Part shown: positions 42,175 through 51,207 of the stretch, piece after piece
Layout of the letters: every line of letters begins with the position of its first letter
Position numbering within the stretch: the first letter of the stretch is position 1
Program-made: the position numbers and the translations under genes
From: Paraburkholderia susongensis
Lineage (GTDB): Bacteria; Pseudomonadota; Gammaproteobacteria; Burkholderiales; Burkholderiaceae
Assembly (NCBI RefSeq): GCF_900177725.1
Contig: NZ_FXAT01000012.1
Location: forward strand, 1-64,000
Direction of reading: 5' to 3'
Length of the DNA stretch: 64,000 nucleotides
Notes under the pieces: model-generated
What the model was told of the DNA's origin: nothing
What the model saw: only the letters and a program-made list of their open reading frames with translations
The model's database searches: none

Positions 42175-43143
42175 ATGACAAGTTCATTTGGAGCGGCATC
42201 CTCGACAGACGAGGTGCTCTCAGGCATCGATCTGAGCGGCAAGAGAGTGCTGGTGACCGGCGTGTCGGCGGGTCTTGGGGTCGAGACGGCCCGGGCGCTG
42301 GTGGCTCACGGAGCCCAGGTGGTCGGCACCGCGCGCGATGTCGCGAAAGCGGAAAGGCTGGCCGCTGGAATTCGAGCGCAGGCGTTGAACGGCGGCGGCT
42401 TGACGCTGATGGCATTGGATCTCGCCTCGCTCGCGAGCGTACGCGCTGGCACCGACAGGCTCCATTCCGACGGACGGCCTTTCGATGCCGTGATCGCGAA
42501 TGCAGGCGTGATGCGAACGTCATTCGGCCATACCGCCGATGGTTTCGAGACACAGTTCGGCACCAATCACCTGGGGCATTTTGTCTTCGTGAACCGCGTT
42601 GCTTCGTTGATTGCACCTGGCGGGCGGCTGGTGGTTCTGGCGTCGACGGGTCATCGCACCTCGGATGTCGATCTCGATGATCCGAATTTCGAGCGTACCC
42701 CGTACGACCCTGGAGTCGCGTATGGCCGTTCCAAGACCGCGAACATCCTGTTCGCGGTGGAGTTCGATCGCCGGCATCGGGCTAGCGGCGTGCGTGCAAC
42801 GGCCGTGCACCCTGGTGTCATCAAGACCGAACTCGACCGTCACATGAAATCCGACGAGTACGACAAGGTCATCGAACATATCAATGCCCAGTTGGCCGCG
42901 GAGGGGCGCCCGCCCTTCCAGTTCAAGACCGTCTCACAGGGGGCCGCGACCTCGGTCTGGGCTGCGTTCGCCGCACGTGCCGAAGACGTCGGAGGCCGAT
43001 ACTGTGAGGATTGCCATGTCTCGGAGATCGTTCAGGGACCGCTCGGTCCGATGAGTCCTGGTGTCCGGTCCTACGCGGTTGATCCGGAGCGCGCCAGGGC
43101 TCTCTGGGCCAGAAGCGAAGAGCTGGCGGGCGAGCGCTTTTGA
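42175..43143 (+). CDS. SDR-family oxidoreductase (retinol dehydrogenase-like)
   Basis: The 322-residue SDR has TGVSAGLG, NAGVM, the catalytic serine in LASTGHRTS, active-site YGRSK, and a longer C-terminus than classical SDRs, as in retinol/protochlorophyllide-type members. I chose the ATG at 42175 because GAAGGAAA lies 6-12 bases upstream. It follows the MDR gene by 69 bases and is probably co-transcribed. The substrate is unknown; both proteins would fit detoxification of reactive carbonyls. Confidence 0.88.
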   Translation: MTSSFGAASSTDEVLSGIDLSGKRVLVTGVSAGLGVETARALVAHGAQVVGTARDVAKAERLAAGIRAQALNGGGLTLMALDLASLASVRAGTDRLHSDGRPFDAVIANAGVMRTSFGHTADGFETQFGTNHLGHFVFVNRVASLIAPGGRLVVLASTGHRTSDVDLDDPNFERTPYDPGVAYGRSKTANILFAVEFDRRHRASGVRATAVHPGVIKTELDRHMKSDEYDKVIEHINAQLAAEGRPPFQFKTVSQGAATSVWAAFAARAEDVGGRYCEDCHVSEIVQGPLGPMSPGVRSYAVDPERARALWARSEELAGERF

Positions 43144-43222
43144 GCCGTGCTTTTGAGCCCTGATCCCATTGGTGCAGTTTGGGGTGAACCGAGGCGACCT
43201 CATCAAGGACACCATCAAACTG

Positions 43223-43987
43223 TCAACGCATGATGAAGCCGCCATCCACCGATATCGACTGCCCCGTTACATAGCTCGACGCGCCGCTGCACAACCACAG
43301 AACGGCATCGGCAATTTCCTCCGGGCGTCCATGACGGCCCATCGGGATACTTGCCGTCATTGCCTCGAGTGCCGCGCCCTGACCACCCTCCACCATCTGG
43401 TCCGCCATCGGTGTCCAGATCAGCCCGGGGCAGACGGCGTTGATCCTGATTCCGCGCGCGGCATATTCGAGCGCCGCGCTTTTCGTGAGCCCGATCACGC
43501 CATGCTTCGCTGCGTGATAGGTGCCCCGCTCAGCCCCGCCGACGAGGCCGCCGAGCGACGAGCAGTTGACGATCGCGCCGCTTCCCTGCTTGCGCATCTG
43601 CTGCAACTCGAACTTCATGCAGCTCCACACGCCTCGCAGATTGATCGCCATGATCCGGTCGTAATCGTCACGCGGAGAATCCGCCGTCTCCGCAAGCACG
43701 TTCTGTACGCCGGCATTGTTGTACGCGACGTCGAGACGCCCGAACGCCGCAACCGTATGCCCGACCATGGCTTCAACCTGAGCGTCGTCGGATACGTCGC
43801 AACGGATCGCGATTGCCCGATAGCCTTCTGCCGTCAGCGCGTCCGCTGCATGACGTACTGCGTCCTCGTTCCAGTCCGCAAGCGCCACGGCTGCGCCGGA
43901 CGCCGCGAAGGCCCTTGCAGTCGCCAGTCCCAACCCGGACGCCGCACCCGTCACGAGTGCAACGCGATTTTCAAATGAAATATTCAA
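43223..43987 (-). CDS. SDR-family oxidoreductase (glucose 1-dehydrogenase-like)
   Basis: The 254-residue classical SDR has TGAASGLG, NNAGV, serine in NCSSLGG, active-site YHAAK and the C-terminal end SISVDGGFIM. It is the last of four minus-strand genes (LysR, aldo/keto reductase, CMD-like protein, SDR), 66 bases after the CMD-like gene. It is convergent with the other SDR. The cofactor is not certain from sequence; Asp after the second strand (ALADWNED) suggests NAD. Confidence 0.9.
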   Translation of the reverse strand: MNISFENRVALVTGAASGLGLATARAFAASGAAVALADWNEDAVRHAADALTAEGYRAIAIRCDVSDDAQVEAMVGHTVAAFGRLDVAYNNAGVQNVLAETADSPRDDYDRIMAINLRGVWSCMKFELQQMRKQGSGAIVNCSSLGGLVGGAERGTYHAAKHGVIGLTKSAALEYAARGIRINAVCPGLIWTPMADQMVEGGQGAALEAMTASIPMGRHGRPEEIADAVLWLCSGASSYVTGQSISVDGGFIMR

Positions 43988-44053
43988 GATGTTTCATCCT
44001 GCTCGATGTGACTACCTGATGCGACGCACGCCGGTGGGTGGAAGTGCCGCTTC

Positions 44054-44698
44054 TCAGTTGGCGGCAAGTTGCCTGTCGAGCGCTGCCAGCGCACGGGAAC
44101 CTGCCGCCGGATCACCGGCGTCGGTCAGGTCTTGAGCCAGTTCACGCAGCTGTGACGCACTCAACCCGACATTCAGGCTGATCCGGATGTGCGCCTGCAG
44201 TTGCGACTCGACCCCGGCCAGCGCGGCAAGTATCCCGACAGTTGCAAGCTCGCGGCTCGCCCAGTCGAGGTTATCGCGCTCGAATATGTCGCCGAACAGA
44301 TGGGTCTTCAGATACTGGCCGATCGCCGGCGCGAAATCGAACAGCGGCCCCTTTACGGGTCCACCTGCAAGCTTCGTCTGATTCGCCGTGCCTGCTGCGA
44401 GCAACGCGTCGCCGGTCGGGATCTCCTGTGCGGGATCGCGGCCCGGCAGGTCATCGATGCCGCGAGCCCGGCGCGCGTCGAGCGTCTTCATCAGTTGACC
44501 CAGCGCATTCAGGCTGCGGGGAAAACCGGCATACGCGTAGAGCTGCACGAGGATCTCCCTGGCATCGCTCACGCTCAGCCCGGCATCCAGCCCGCGGTTC
44601 AGCGCGCCGTCGAGGTGGGCCATCTCCCCCGTAGCCGCGAATGCGGCAATCGGCGCAATCGCCCGTTGCTTTGCAGAAAGTGTCTGTGTTTCAGCCAT
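44054..44698 (-). CDS. Carboxymuconolactone decarboxylase-family protein
   Basis: The 214-residue protein contains two CMD-type helical modules (about 20-75: GLSVSDAREILVQLYAYAGF; about 140-200: DWASRELATVGILAALAGVE). It has no CxxC pair, so AhpD-like peroxidase activity is excluded. Such two-domain proteins often sit with aldo/keto reductases in detoxification clusters, as here; true decarboxylation of carboxymuconolactone is unlikely without the pca genes. It is 107 bases after the aldo/keto reductase. Confidence 0.85.
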   Translation of the reverse strand: MAETQTLSAKQRAIAPIAAFAATGEMAHLDGALNRGLDAGLSVSDAREILVQLYAYAGFPRSLNALGQLMKTLDARRARGIDDLPGRDPAQEIPTGDALLAAGTANQTKLAGGPVKGPLFDFAPAIGQYLKTHLFGDIFERDNLDWASRELATVGILAALAGVESQLQAHIRISLNVGLSASQLRELAQDLTDAGDPAAGSRALAALDRQLAAN

Positions 44699-44805
44699 TG
44701 AATGAGATCCTTGATTGCTATGGGTGTCCCGGTGTCCCGCCGTCGACGCGCCAGACGGGTGCGGGCGTCAGTTGCCGGCTGCCGCACACGCGTGTGAACT
44801 TCAGG

Positions 44806-45819
44806 TCAGCCAATCACCCGACGGCCTTCGACCGGGTAGTTCGGGTCGGTGTAGCCCGGCGTGGAAGCGTGGCCCGGCGGTACCAGACTGTCGACGAATT
44901 TCTCGTCGTCCGGTCCAAGCTGCAGGCTCAGCGCCTCGACATAGCTATCCCAATGTGCTTCCGTGCGCGGACCTGCAATGGCCGAGCTCACGATGTTGTT
45001 CCTGAGCACCCAGGCAATCGCGAAGGCAATCGGCGTCGTCCCGCGCTCGGCTGCGTAAGCGGCGAGCTTCTGCGCGATCGCCAGTGACTCCTGACGCCAT
45101 TCGGTCTGCTGGATCCGCTTGTCGCCACGCCCCGCGCGCGAGTCGGCAGGCGGCGCGCCGTCCGGTGCGTACTTGCCGGTGAGCACGCCGCGCGCGAGCG
45201 GACTGAACGGCACGGCACCCATACCGTAGTGCGCTGCCGCCGGCAGCAGTTCGACCTCGGCGGTCCGATCGACCATGTTGTAGACCGGTTCGATGGCAAC
45301 GGGCCGGTCGATTCCCATCTGGTCGGCCAGACGCACGACCTCCGCCATGCGCCAGCCGCGAAAGTTCGACAGACCGAAATAGCGGACCTTCCCCTGCCGG
45401 ATCAGATCCCCGATCGCACGCACCCCTTCTTCGAGTGGAGCGTCGGCCAGCGCCCGATGGAAATACAGGAGGTCGATGTAGTCCGTGCCCAGACGCTTCA
45501 GACTGGCTTCGACGGTCTGGAAGATCCATTTGCGCGACTGGCCCTGTTGGTTCGGTCGTGCCGTCGCCGACGCCGGGTAACCGAACTTCGTCGCAACGAC
45601 CCAGCTGTCGCGCTGTTCGGCGATCGCGCGGCCAACGATCTCCTCAGAGCGGCCGGCGTGGTAAACGTCCGCGGTATCCAGGAAGTTCACGCCCTGGTCA
45701 AACGCCTTGTCGACGATGCGCCGCGACGTTGCCTCGTCTGTTTCACCGCCGAACATCATCGCGCCGAGGCACAGGGGCGAGATCTTGAGAGCGCTACGGC
45801 CCAGGTATCGATAGTCCAT
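44806..45819 (-). CDS. Aldo/keto reductase
   Basis: The 337-residue protein is a TIM-barrel NADP-dependent reductase. The catalytic set is visible: Asp and Tyr in DTADVYHAG, Lys in VVATKFGYP and His in LLYFHRAL. I chose the second of two adjacent ATGs (45819) because CGGAG is 6 bases upstream; a start at 45837 has no ribosome binding site. It lies 111 bases after the LysR gene and heads the AKR, CMD-like and SDR series. Substrates are likely aldehydes or ketones. Confidence 0.9.
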   Translation of the reverse strand: MDYRYLGRSALKISPLCLGAMMFGGETDEATSRRIVDKAFDQGVNFLDTADVYHAGRSEEIVGRAIAEQRDSWVVATKFGYPASATARPNQQGQSRKWIFQTVEASLKRLGTDYIDLLYFHRALADAPLEEGVRAIGDLIRQGKVRYFGLSNFRGWRMAEVVRLADQMGIDRPVAIEPVYNMVDRTAEVELLPAAAHYGMGAVPFSPLARGVLTGKYAPDGAPPADSRAGRGDKRIQQTEWRQESLAIAQKLAAYAAERGTTPIAFAIAWVLRNNIVSSAIAGPRTEAHWDSYVEALSLQLGPDDEKFVDSLVPPGHASTPGYTDPNYPVEGRRVIG

Positions 45820-45930
45820 CATATTCTCCGTGCTCATGTTGAAAGAATGATAAAAGACCGCGAGACTTCGATAAATATCTCAAACCAGCAAACGCCTATG
45901 AGGCCAACTCATCAATCGATGCTGGAGAAT

Positions 45931-46854
45931 TCAGCGATGTCTGCTTCTCCTGGGCCGCTCGTCCCGATAGCGGATTGCTTCGATCACGATCGCCAGCGCC
46001 CGTGAGGACTCGCTGCGGCTGGCGTAATAGGCGTGCAATCCCGGGAAGGTGGGGCACCAGTCTTTCAGTACCCAGCGCAGACGCCCCGCTGCGACGTCCG
46101 ACTCGACCAGATCCGCGGGCACATAGGCCAGACCGTATCCCGACAGGGCGGCATCCAGCATCTGGTAAGTCCCGTTGAAGGCAAGCTGTCCGTCTACCCG
46201 CACCACAGTCTGACGACTCCCCCGTTTGAGCTCCCAGGGATAAAAGCCGCCATGCGTCGGCAACCGCAGATTGATGCAGTTATGGGCGGTCAGGTCGCGG
46301 GGCGTTTTGGGCAACGTCCGCTGCGCAAGGTACCCGGGAGATCCCACGATCGCCATTTGCATGTCGGGAGCGATCCGAACCGCGATCATGTCCTTGGCAA
46401 CCTGATCACCGTGGCGCACTCCGATGTCGTAACGATCGGCGACGATATCGGCGAGCCCGTAGTCGGTGACGATCTCCACCCTGACTTCCGGATAGTCGCG
46501 CAAGACGTTCGCCAGTCGCGGCCAAAGGATCGTTCTGGTGGCGTAGTCGGTCGCGGTGATGCGCACGGTTCCGGCAGGCTTCTCGCGGACCTCGGCTACC
46601 GCGGCCAACTCGGCTTCGATCTCGTCAAAGCGAGGCGCGACGTTCTTGAGCAGATGCTCGCCGGCCGCGGTCGGTGACACGCTGCGTGTGGTCCGGGTGA
46701 GGAGGCGAAATCCAAGCCTGCCCTCGAGGCCGCGAATGGTATGACTCAGCGCCGATTGCGATACGCCGAGTTGCGCTGCCGCACGGGTGAAGCTGCGCTC
46801 GCGCGCGACGGCAATGAAGGCAAGCAGGTCACTGTAGTGGTTGTCGCGTCGCAT
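45931..46854 (-). CDS. LysR-family transcriptional regulator
   Basis: The 307-residue protein has an N-terminal LysR winged helix (about 1-62: FTRAAAQLGVSQSALSHTIR) and an effector domain (PAGTVRITATDYATRTILWP). It is divergent from the Bcr/CflA efflux gene with 138 bases between the ATGs and lies upstream of the AKR, CMD-like and SDR genes on its own strand. It may control both sides. It belongs to the same broad CrgA-like group as the regulator at 49337. Confidence 0.92.
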   Translation of the reverse strand: MRRDNHYSDLLAFIAVARERSFTRAAAQLGVSQSALSHTIRGLEGRLGFRLLTRTTRSVSPTAAGEHLLKNVAPRFDEIEAELAAVAEVREKPAGTVRITATDYATRTILWPRLANVLRDYPEVRVEIVTDYGLADIVADRYDIGVRHGDQVAKDMIAVRIAPDMQMAIVGSPGYLAQRTLPKTPRDLTAHNCINLRLPTHGGFYPWELKRGSRQTVVRVDGQLAFNGTYQMLDAALSGYGLAYVPADLVESDVAAGRLRWVLKDWCPTFPGLHAYYASRSESSRALAIVIEAIRYRDERPRRSRHR

Positions 46855-46992
46855 TGATGAGATCAGTTCATGGGGGCTTGCTGATTTTAGCGTCTAGTCG
46901 GGACGGCCCGCGCAGGTTAATTTTATTGGCGTTGGTCAATGAAACTGATCGCTTGCTCAATTACACCGCTCGACATCCAATCAATCAGCGCC

Positions 46993-48273
46993 ATGTCCAC
47001 CAACAATTCCCCGGCTTCGCCACCGGATGCTTCGTGGACCGCCCCGCGCGACGAAGCGGCAAGCCCCAATCAAACGGGTGCCACCCACCACGCGCCGCGG
47101 GTACTGGCGGTGCTTGGCCTGCTTATGGCCTTCGCGTCGATATCGACGGACCTCTACCTTCCCGCCATGCCGGAGATGGCCATCTCGCTTCATGCGAGCA
47201 CCGGAGCAGTGGAATTGACGATTTCCGGTTATCTGATCGGCTTCAGCCTCGGGCAACTACTCTGGGGGCCAGTCAGCGACCGCCGGGGCCGCCGCCTGCC
47301 GATCGCCATCGGCCTGCTACTGTTTATCGCGGGTTCCGCGGGTTGTGCACTCGCATCGACGGCTTCGATGCTGGTGAGTTTCCGTGCAATTCAGGCAGTC
47401 GGCGCATGCGCCAGTGTGGTCCTTGCCAGAGCAATGGTGCGCGACCTCTACACCGGCGCCCGCGCCGCCCAGATGATGTCGACACTGATGACCGTGATGG
47501 CGATCGCACCACTCATCGGACCGAGCGTCGGCGGCCTGATCGTACGCGTAGCCTCGTGGCGCGCGGTATTCTGGACACTGGTTGGCGTAGGGCTTGTCAC
47601 GTTGGCGCTGCTGCGCACGTTACCCGAGACGCTGCCGCCAACGCGCCGCAATTCCGAACCTCTCTGGCGCGCGTTGGCGACATATGCCAGTCTCGTCGGC
47701 CATAAGCGGCTTCTCGGCTACGCGGGTGCCGGCGGCTGCTTTTATGGTGCGACGTTCGCGTATATTGCCGGCTCGCCGTTCGCCTACATGAACTATCACC
47801 ATGTATCTCCCGAGCTGTACGGCGTCCTTTTCGGCGCCGGTATCGTAGGGATCATGTTGGTGAACCAACTAAATGCGCGCCTGCTTTCACGCTTTAGCGG
47901 GGACCGGCTGATGCAGGCAGCAACGCTGGTCGCCGCGATCGCAGGGCTGGTGCTGGCGCTGAACGCCTGGCGAGACTGGGGCGGCGTCGCCGGCCTGGCC
48001 GTCCCGCTGTTCGTGATGGTTTCGACCACTGGCATGATCGTGGCGAACTCGATTGCCGGTGCGCTCAGCCTGTTCCCGGAAATCGCGGGTTCGGTGTCTG
48101 CATTGATCGGCGCGGTGCAGTACGGCACGGGAATTCTGGGATCTGCGCTGGTCGCCTCATTCGCAGACGGCACACCATCGTCAATGGGCACCGTGATTGC
48201 CGTCATGAATATTTGCGCTGCACTTAGCGCCCTGATTCTCGTCCGTCCCAATCCGCTTGATCAGCACAATTGA
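46993..48273 (+). CDS. Bcr/CflA-type MFS drug efflux transporter
   Basis: The 426-residue protein has twelve predicted membrane segments, with the Bcr/CflA signature ASISTDLYLPAMPEMA in helix 1, GQLLWGPVSDRRGRR in loop 2-3 and MVRDLYTGARAAQMMS. The family exports bicyclomycin, chloramphenicol and other compounds with protons. I chose the ATG at 46993, where a Ser/Asn/Pro-rich N-terminal tail begins; the in-frame ATG at 46939 has no support. It is divergent from the LysR gene, a common pairing for regulated efflux. Confidence 0.9.
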   Translation: MSTNNSPASPPDASWTAPRDEAASPNQTGATHHAPRVLAVLGLLMAFASISTDLYLPAMPEMAISLHASTGAVELTISGYLIGFSLGQLLWGPVSDRRGRRLPIAIGLLLFIAGSAGCALASTASMLVSFRAIQAVGACASVVLARAMVRDLYTGARAAQMMSTLMTVMAIAPLIGPSVGGLIVRVASWRAVFWTLVGVGLVTLALLRTLPETLPPTRRNSEPLWRALATYASLVGHKRLLGYAGAGGCFYGATFAYIAGSPFAYMNYHHVSPELYGVLFGAGIVGIMLVNQLNARLLSRFSGDRLMQAATLVAAIAGLVLALNAWRDWGGVAGLAVPLFVMVSTTGMIVANSIAGALSLFPEIAGSVSALIGAVQYGTGILGSALVASFADGTPSSMGTVIAVMNICAALSALILVRPNPLDQHN

Positions 48274-48316
48274 ATAATGACCAATCGCCTATAGCAGCGA
48301 CCTGCCCAGTTGCACG

Positions 48317-49168
48317 TCATAGTCCGAGCTTTCGTTCGCTCATCCACTTCACTATCGCCGGATCGCGATGCGAGAAGAAACTGCTCGTGCCTGTCTCCAG
48401 CGTTGCGACGGCCTGCATGTCTGCGTCGGACAGCTCGAAGTCGAAGACAGCCAGATTTTCCAGCATCCGCTCCTTGCGCACGGACTTTGCGAGGGCAACG
48501 ATGCCGCGCTGAACCAGCCATCGCAACACGACTTGCCCGACGGTCTTGCCATGACGCTGAGCGATCGCCACCAGTTGCTCGTTCTGGAACAGGTTGTTCC
48601 GTCCTTCGGCGAAGGGAGCCCAAGCCTCCGGCTGCACGCCGAGCCCGCGCATGAAATCGACGCTTTCAGCCTGCTGGTGGAAGGGATTGACTTCGATCTG
48701 GTTGACCGCCGGAGTCACTTCGTTGAACCCTTCGATGTCCATGAGACGATCCGGCTGGAAATTGCTCAGGCCGATCGCACGCAGCTTGCCAGCGCGATGC
48801 GCCTCCTCCATCGCTCGCCATGCGCCATGAACGTCCGAGAACGGTTGATGGATCAGGAACAGATCGAGATACTCCACACCCAGGCGCTTCAGCGACTTGT
48901 CGATGGCCACTCGGGCACGTTCATAGCCCGCATCCTCAACCCACAGCTTGCTGGTGACGAAAAGCTGGTCACGCGGTACTCCGCAACGCTTCAGGCCCCG
49001 CCCGACGGCTTCCTCGTTCTTGTAGGATGCAGCGGTGTCGATCAGACGGTAGCCCGCCTGCACCGCGTCCACGACGCAGCGTTCGCATTCCGCCTCGTCG
49101 GCGATCTGGAAAACGCCGTAACCGAGAATCGGCATCGTCATTCCATTGTTCAGAGTCACGTGTTGCAT
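48317..49168 (-). CDS. Aldo/keto reductase (2,5-diketogluconate reductase type)
   Basis: The 283-residue protein is a typical AKR5-like member. It has Asp and Tyr in DTAASYKNEEAVG, Lys in LFVTSKLW, His in DLFLIHQPF, and the C-terminal cofactor loop with LAKSVRKERMLENL. AAGGA precedes the ATG. It is divergent from the LysR gene at 49337, and the region between them carries a perfect LysR-type inverted repeat. It should be the direct target of that regulator. Substrates include methylglyoxal and other small carbonyls in this family. Confidence 0.92.
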   Translation of the reverse strand: MQHVTLNNGMTMPILGYGVFQIADEAECERCVVDAVQAGYRLIDTAASYKNEEAVGRGLKRCGVPRDQLFVTSKLWVEDAGYERARVAIDKSLKRLGVEYLDLFLIHQPFSDVHGAWRAMEEAHRAGKLRAIGLSNFQPDRLMDIEGFNEVTPAVNQIEVNPFHQQAESVDFMRGLGVQPEAWAPFAEGRNNLFQNEQLVAIAQRHGKTVGQVVLRWLVQRGIVALAKSVRKERMLENLAVFDFELSDADMQAVATLETGTSSFFSHRDPAIVKWMSERKLGL

Positions 49169-49262
49169 GGTCAGTCCTTGGTGTTGAATAACGAGGGCGG
49201 TGGCCCAACGTCCATCACTTTAAGCGCCGCGGTTTCAAGCGACTAGTCGATTGCGCCTTGCA

Positions 49263-49289
49263 CCAGTATCAAGCTCAGGTTGATACTGG
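49263..49289. promoter_or_regulatory. Strong LysR-type operator, 10-7-10 inverted repeat
   Basis: CCAGTATCAA at 49263-49272 and TTGATACTGG at 49280-49289 are perfect 10-base complements around GCTCAGG. ATCAA-N7-TTGAT contains the T-N11-A core of LysR-family sites. It lies 94 bases before the aldo/keto reductase start on one side and 47 bases before the LysR start on the other, the usual place for a shared activator and autorepressor site. Confidence 0.8.
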
Positions 49290-49336
49290 ATGGCCCGCGC
49301 GACGCTTTCGCCCTCGCTTCAGTAGAGAAATTGACC

Positions 49337-50311
49337 ATGCCCGTCAACGACTTCAAGGCCATTGCCACGTTCGCCAAAGCAGTGGAACTCGGCAGTATTC
49401 GCAAGGCTGCGCTGGCCCAGGGCGTCACACCCCAGGCGGCCAGTCAAGCCATCGCGCAACTGGAACAGCATCTTGGCGTCCGGCTATTGCATCGGACGAC
49501 GCGCAGCCTCGCCCTGACAGAGGAAGGCCAACGGTTTCTGGAGAACACACAGCCCGCATTGGTGGCGCTGGACAGGGCTCTAGTGCTGGCGCGGGAGTCC
49601 AAGGACGAGATCGCGGGGCCGCTGCGGATCGTCGGGCCGAAATCGTCGTTCGCCGCCATCCTCATGCCGCTGCTCGACGAGTTCTGTCGCGAGCACCCCG
49701 GTATCCAGCCGGACGTCCAGCTCGACGACGGTATCGGCAACTGGGTGCTGGATCGCGTCGATGTCGGCTTCAGGATCGGGGCGTCGCCCAGCGAGGGCGT
49801 GATCGGGCGGCAGCTCTTCCCGATCCAGATGATCGTGTGCGCGGCGCCCCGCTACCTGAAAGCGTACGGGACGCCATCGACGCTCGCGGATCTGGCGGCG
49901 CATCGCTGCAGCGTGTTCCGGCATTCGGTCACCGGCAAGGTGGCGCCCTGGTACTTGACCGTGGATGGCAAGCTCGAACATCGGCAAATGTCCCCCGCGT
50001 TCGCGACGAACGACGCGGAGCTGGAAGTGCAAGCTGTGCTCGCGGGGCAAGTCATCGGTCAGCTCGCGAACTTCTCGGCGGCGCCTCACATCCGGGCGGG
50101 ACGACTGGAGCCCGTTCTCCTGCAGCATATGAGCGCGCACATCGGTTTGCACGTGTACTACGGAAGCCGGGCTGCTCAACCCAAGCGGGTACGAGCGTTC
50201 CTGGACCTCGCCTTCGCTCGCCTGCATGATTGCAGCGACTACGTGCTCGCTGACAAAGAGCTGGCGCAGTTCAGGCCGCGATCGAAGCGATCCAGAAATG
50301 ACGCCCGGTGA
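49337..50311 (+). CDS. LysR-family transcriptional regulator
   Basis: The 324-residue protein has a LysR winged helix (about 5-62: GSIRKAALAQGVTPQAASQA) and an effector domain (AGPLRIVGPKSSFAAILMPL). The ATG at 49337 starts at family similarity, MPVNDFKAIATF; a longer frame from 49280 would begin inside the operator palindrome. The ribosome binding site is weak. It is divergent from the aldo/keto reductase and is followed, on the opposite strand, by the catabolic operon. Confidence 0.9.
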   Translation: MPVNDFKAIATFAKAVELGSIRKAALAQGVTPQAASQAIAQLEQHLGVRLLHRTTRSLALTEEGQRFLENTQPALVALDRALVLARESKDEIAGPLRIVGPKSSFAAILMPLLDEFCREHPGIQPDVQLDDGIGNWVLDRVDVGFRIGASPSEGVIGRQLFPIQMIVCAAPRYLKAYGTPSTLADLAAHRCSVFRHSVTGKVAPWYLTVDGKLEHRQMSPAFATNDAELEVQAVLAGQVIGQLANFSAAPHIRAGRLEPVLLQHMSAHIGLHVYYGSRAAQPKRVRAFLDLAFARLHDCSDYVLADKELAQFRPRSKRSRNDAR

Positions 50312-50339
50312 ACAAGCGTCCTGACTCTCGCCGCTGCGC

Positions 50340-51149
50340 TCAGCCCAGTTGCGCGACGATCGCCTTCGCCCGCTCCACGACCGGCCGGTCGACCAGTTTG
50401 CCGTCCACCGCAATCGCGCCCGCGCTACCCTGCGCTATGGCATCGAGCACGCGGCGCGCCCATGCGGATTCGGCTTCGCTCGGCAGAAAACCGCGCTTGA
50501 CCGTCTCGACCTGGCGCGGGTGGATGCATAGCTTGGCGCCCATTCCGAAGCTGCGCGCATGGCTCACGTCCGCCGCGAGCGCGGCCTCATCGCCGAGCGC
50601 GAGCGTCACGCCATCGACCGGCGCCGGCAGCCGCGCATGGCGCGACTCGATCACCAGTTGCGTGCGCACCGGATCGAGCGGCGCGCGGTCGTCGCCGATG
50701 CCGGCGTCCGAGCAGAAGTCGAACGAGCCGAACGCGAGACGTGTGAGCCCGGCAACGGCCGCGATTTCGCGCAGGCGCACCACCGCATCGACGGTTTCGA
50801 TCAGCGCATAAAGCGCCTGCGAGTCGCGCAAGGACGCGCGCACGCGCACAAGATCGCTCGCGCGTTCGGCTTTCGGCAGCATGATGCCCGCCACGCCCGG
50901 CAAAACTGCGATGCTCAGATCGTCTTCATGCCACGGGGTATCCACGCCATTGACGCGCACCAGCACGCGCGCATCGGCGCCATGCCGTTCGAGCCAGTCG
51001 TGCACCGTGTCGCGCGCCCGCGCTTTCGCCTCAGGCAGTACCGCATCTTCGAGATCGAGAATCACGCGGTCCGCGCCGCTCGCGAGCGCCTTGTCGAAGC
51101 GCTCGGCGCGCTCGCCGGGCACGAACAGATAACTGCTTGCCGCCTTCAT
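50340..51149 (-). CDS. CitE-like CoA-ester lyase (HpcH/HpaI family)
   Basis: The 269-residue TIM-barrel protein has the CitE/malyl-CoA lyase motifs: YLFVPGERAERFDKA with the CoA-binding arginine, DLEDAVLPEAKARARD, the metal-binding Glu in ALIETVDAV and Asp in GSFDFCSDAG, and IHPRQV. Family members split malyl-, methylmalyl- or citramalyl-CoA to acetyl- or propionyl-CoA and a 2-oxo acid. Start M at 51149 has AAAGGA upstream. It is the last gene of the operon, 58 bases after the GntR gene, and probably does the final cleavage. Confidence 0.9.
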   Translation of the reverse strand: MKAASSYLFVPGERAERFDKALASGADRVILDLEDAVLPEAKARARDTVHDWLERHGADARVLVRVNGVDTPWHEDDLSIAVLPGVAGIMLPKAERASDLVRVRASLRDSQALYALIETVDAVVRLREIAAVAGLTRLAFGSFDFCSDAGIGDDRAPLDPVRTQLVIESRHARLPAPVDGVTLALGDEAALAADVSHARSFGMGAKLCIHPRQVETVKRGFLPSEAESAWARRVLDAIAQGSAGAIAVDGKLVDRPVVERAKAIVAQLG

Positions 51150-51207
51150 TGTCGGTCCTTTGCGCGGGCGCACCGCCTGAACGACCGTCCGCGCGCGAAA
51201 CGCTTTT

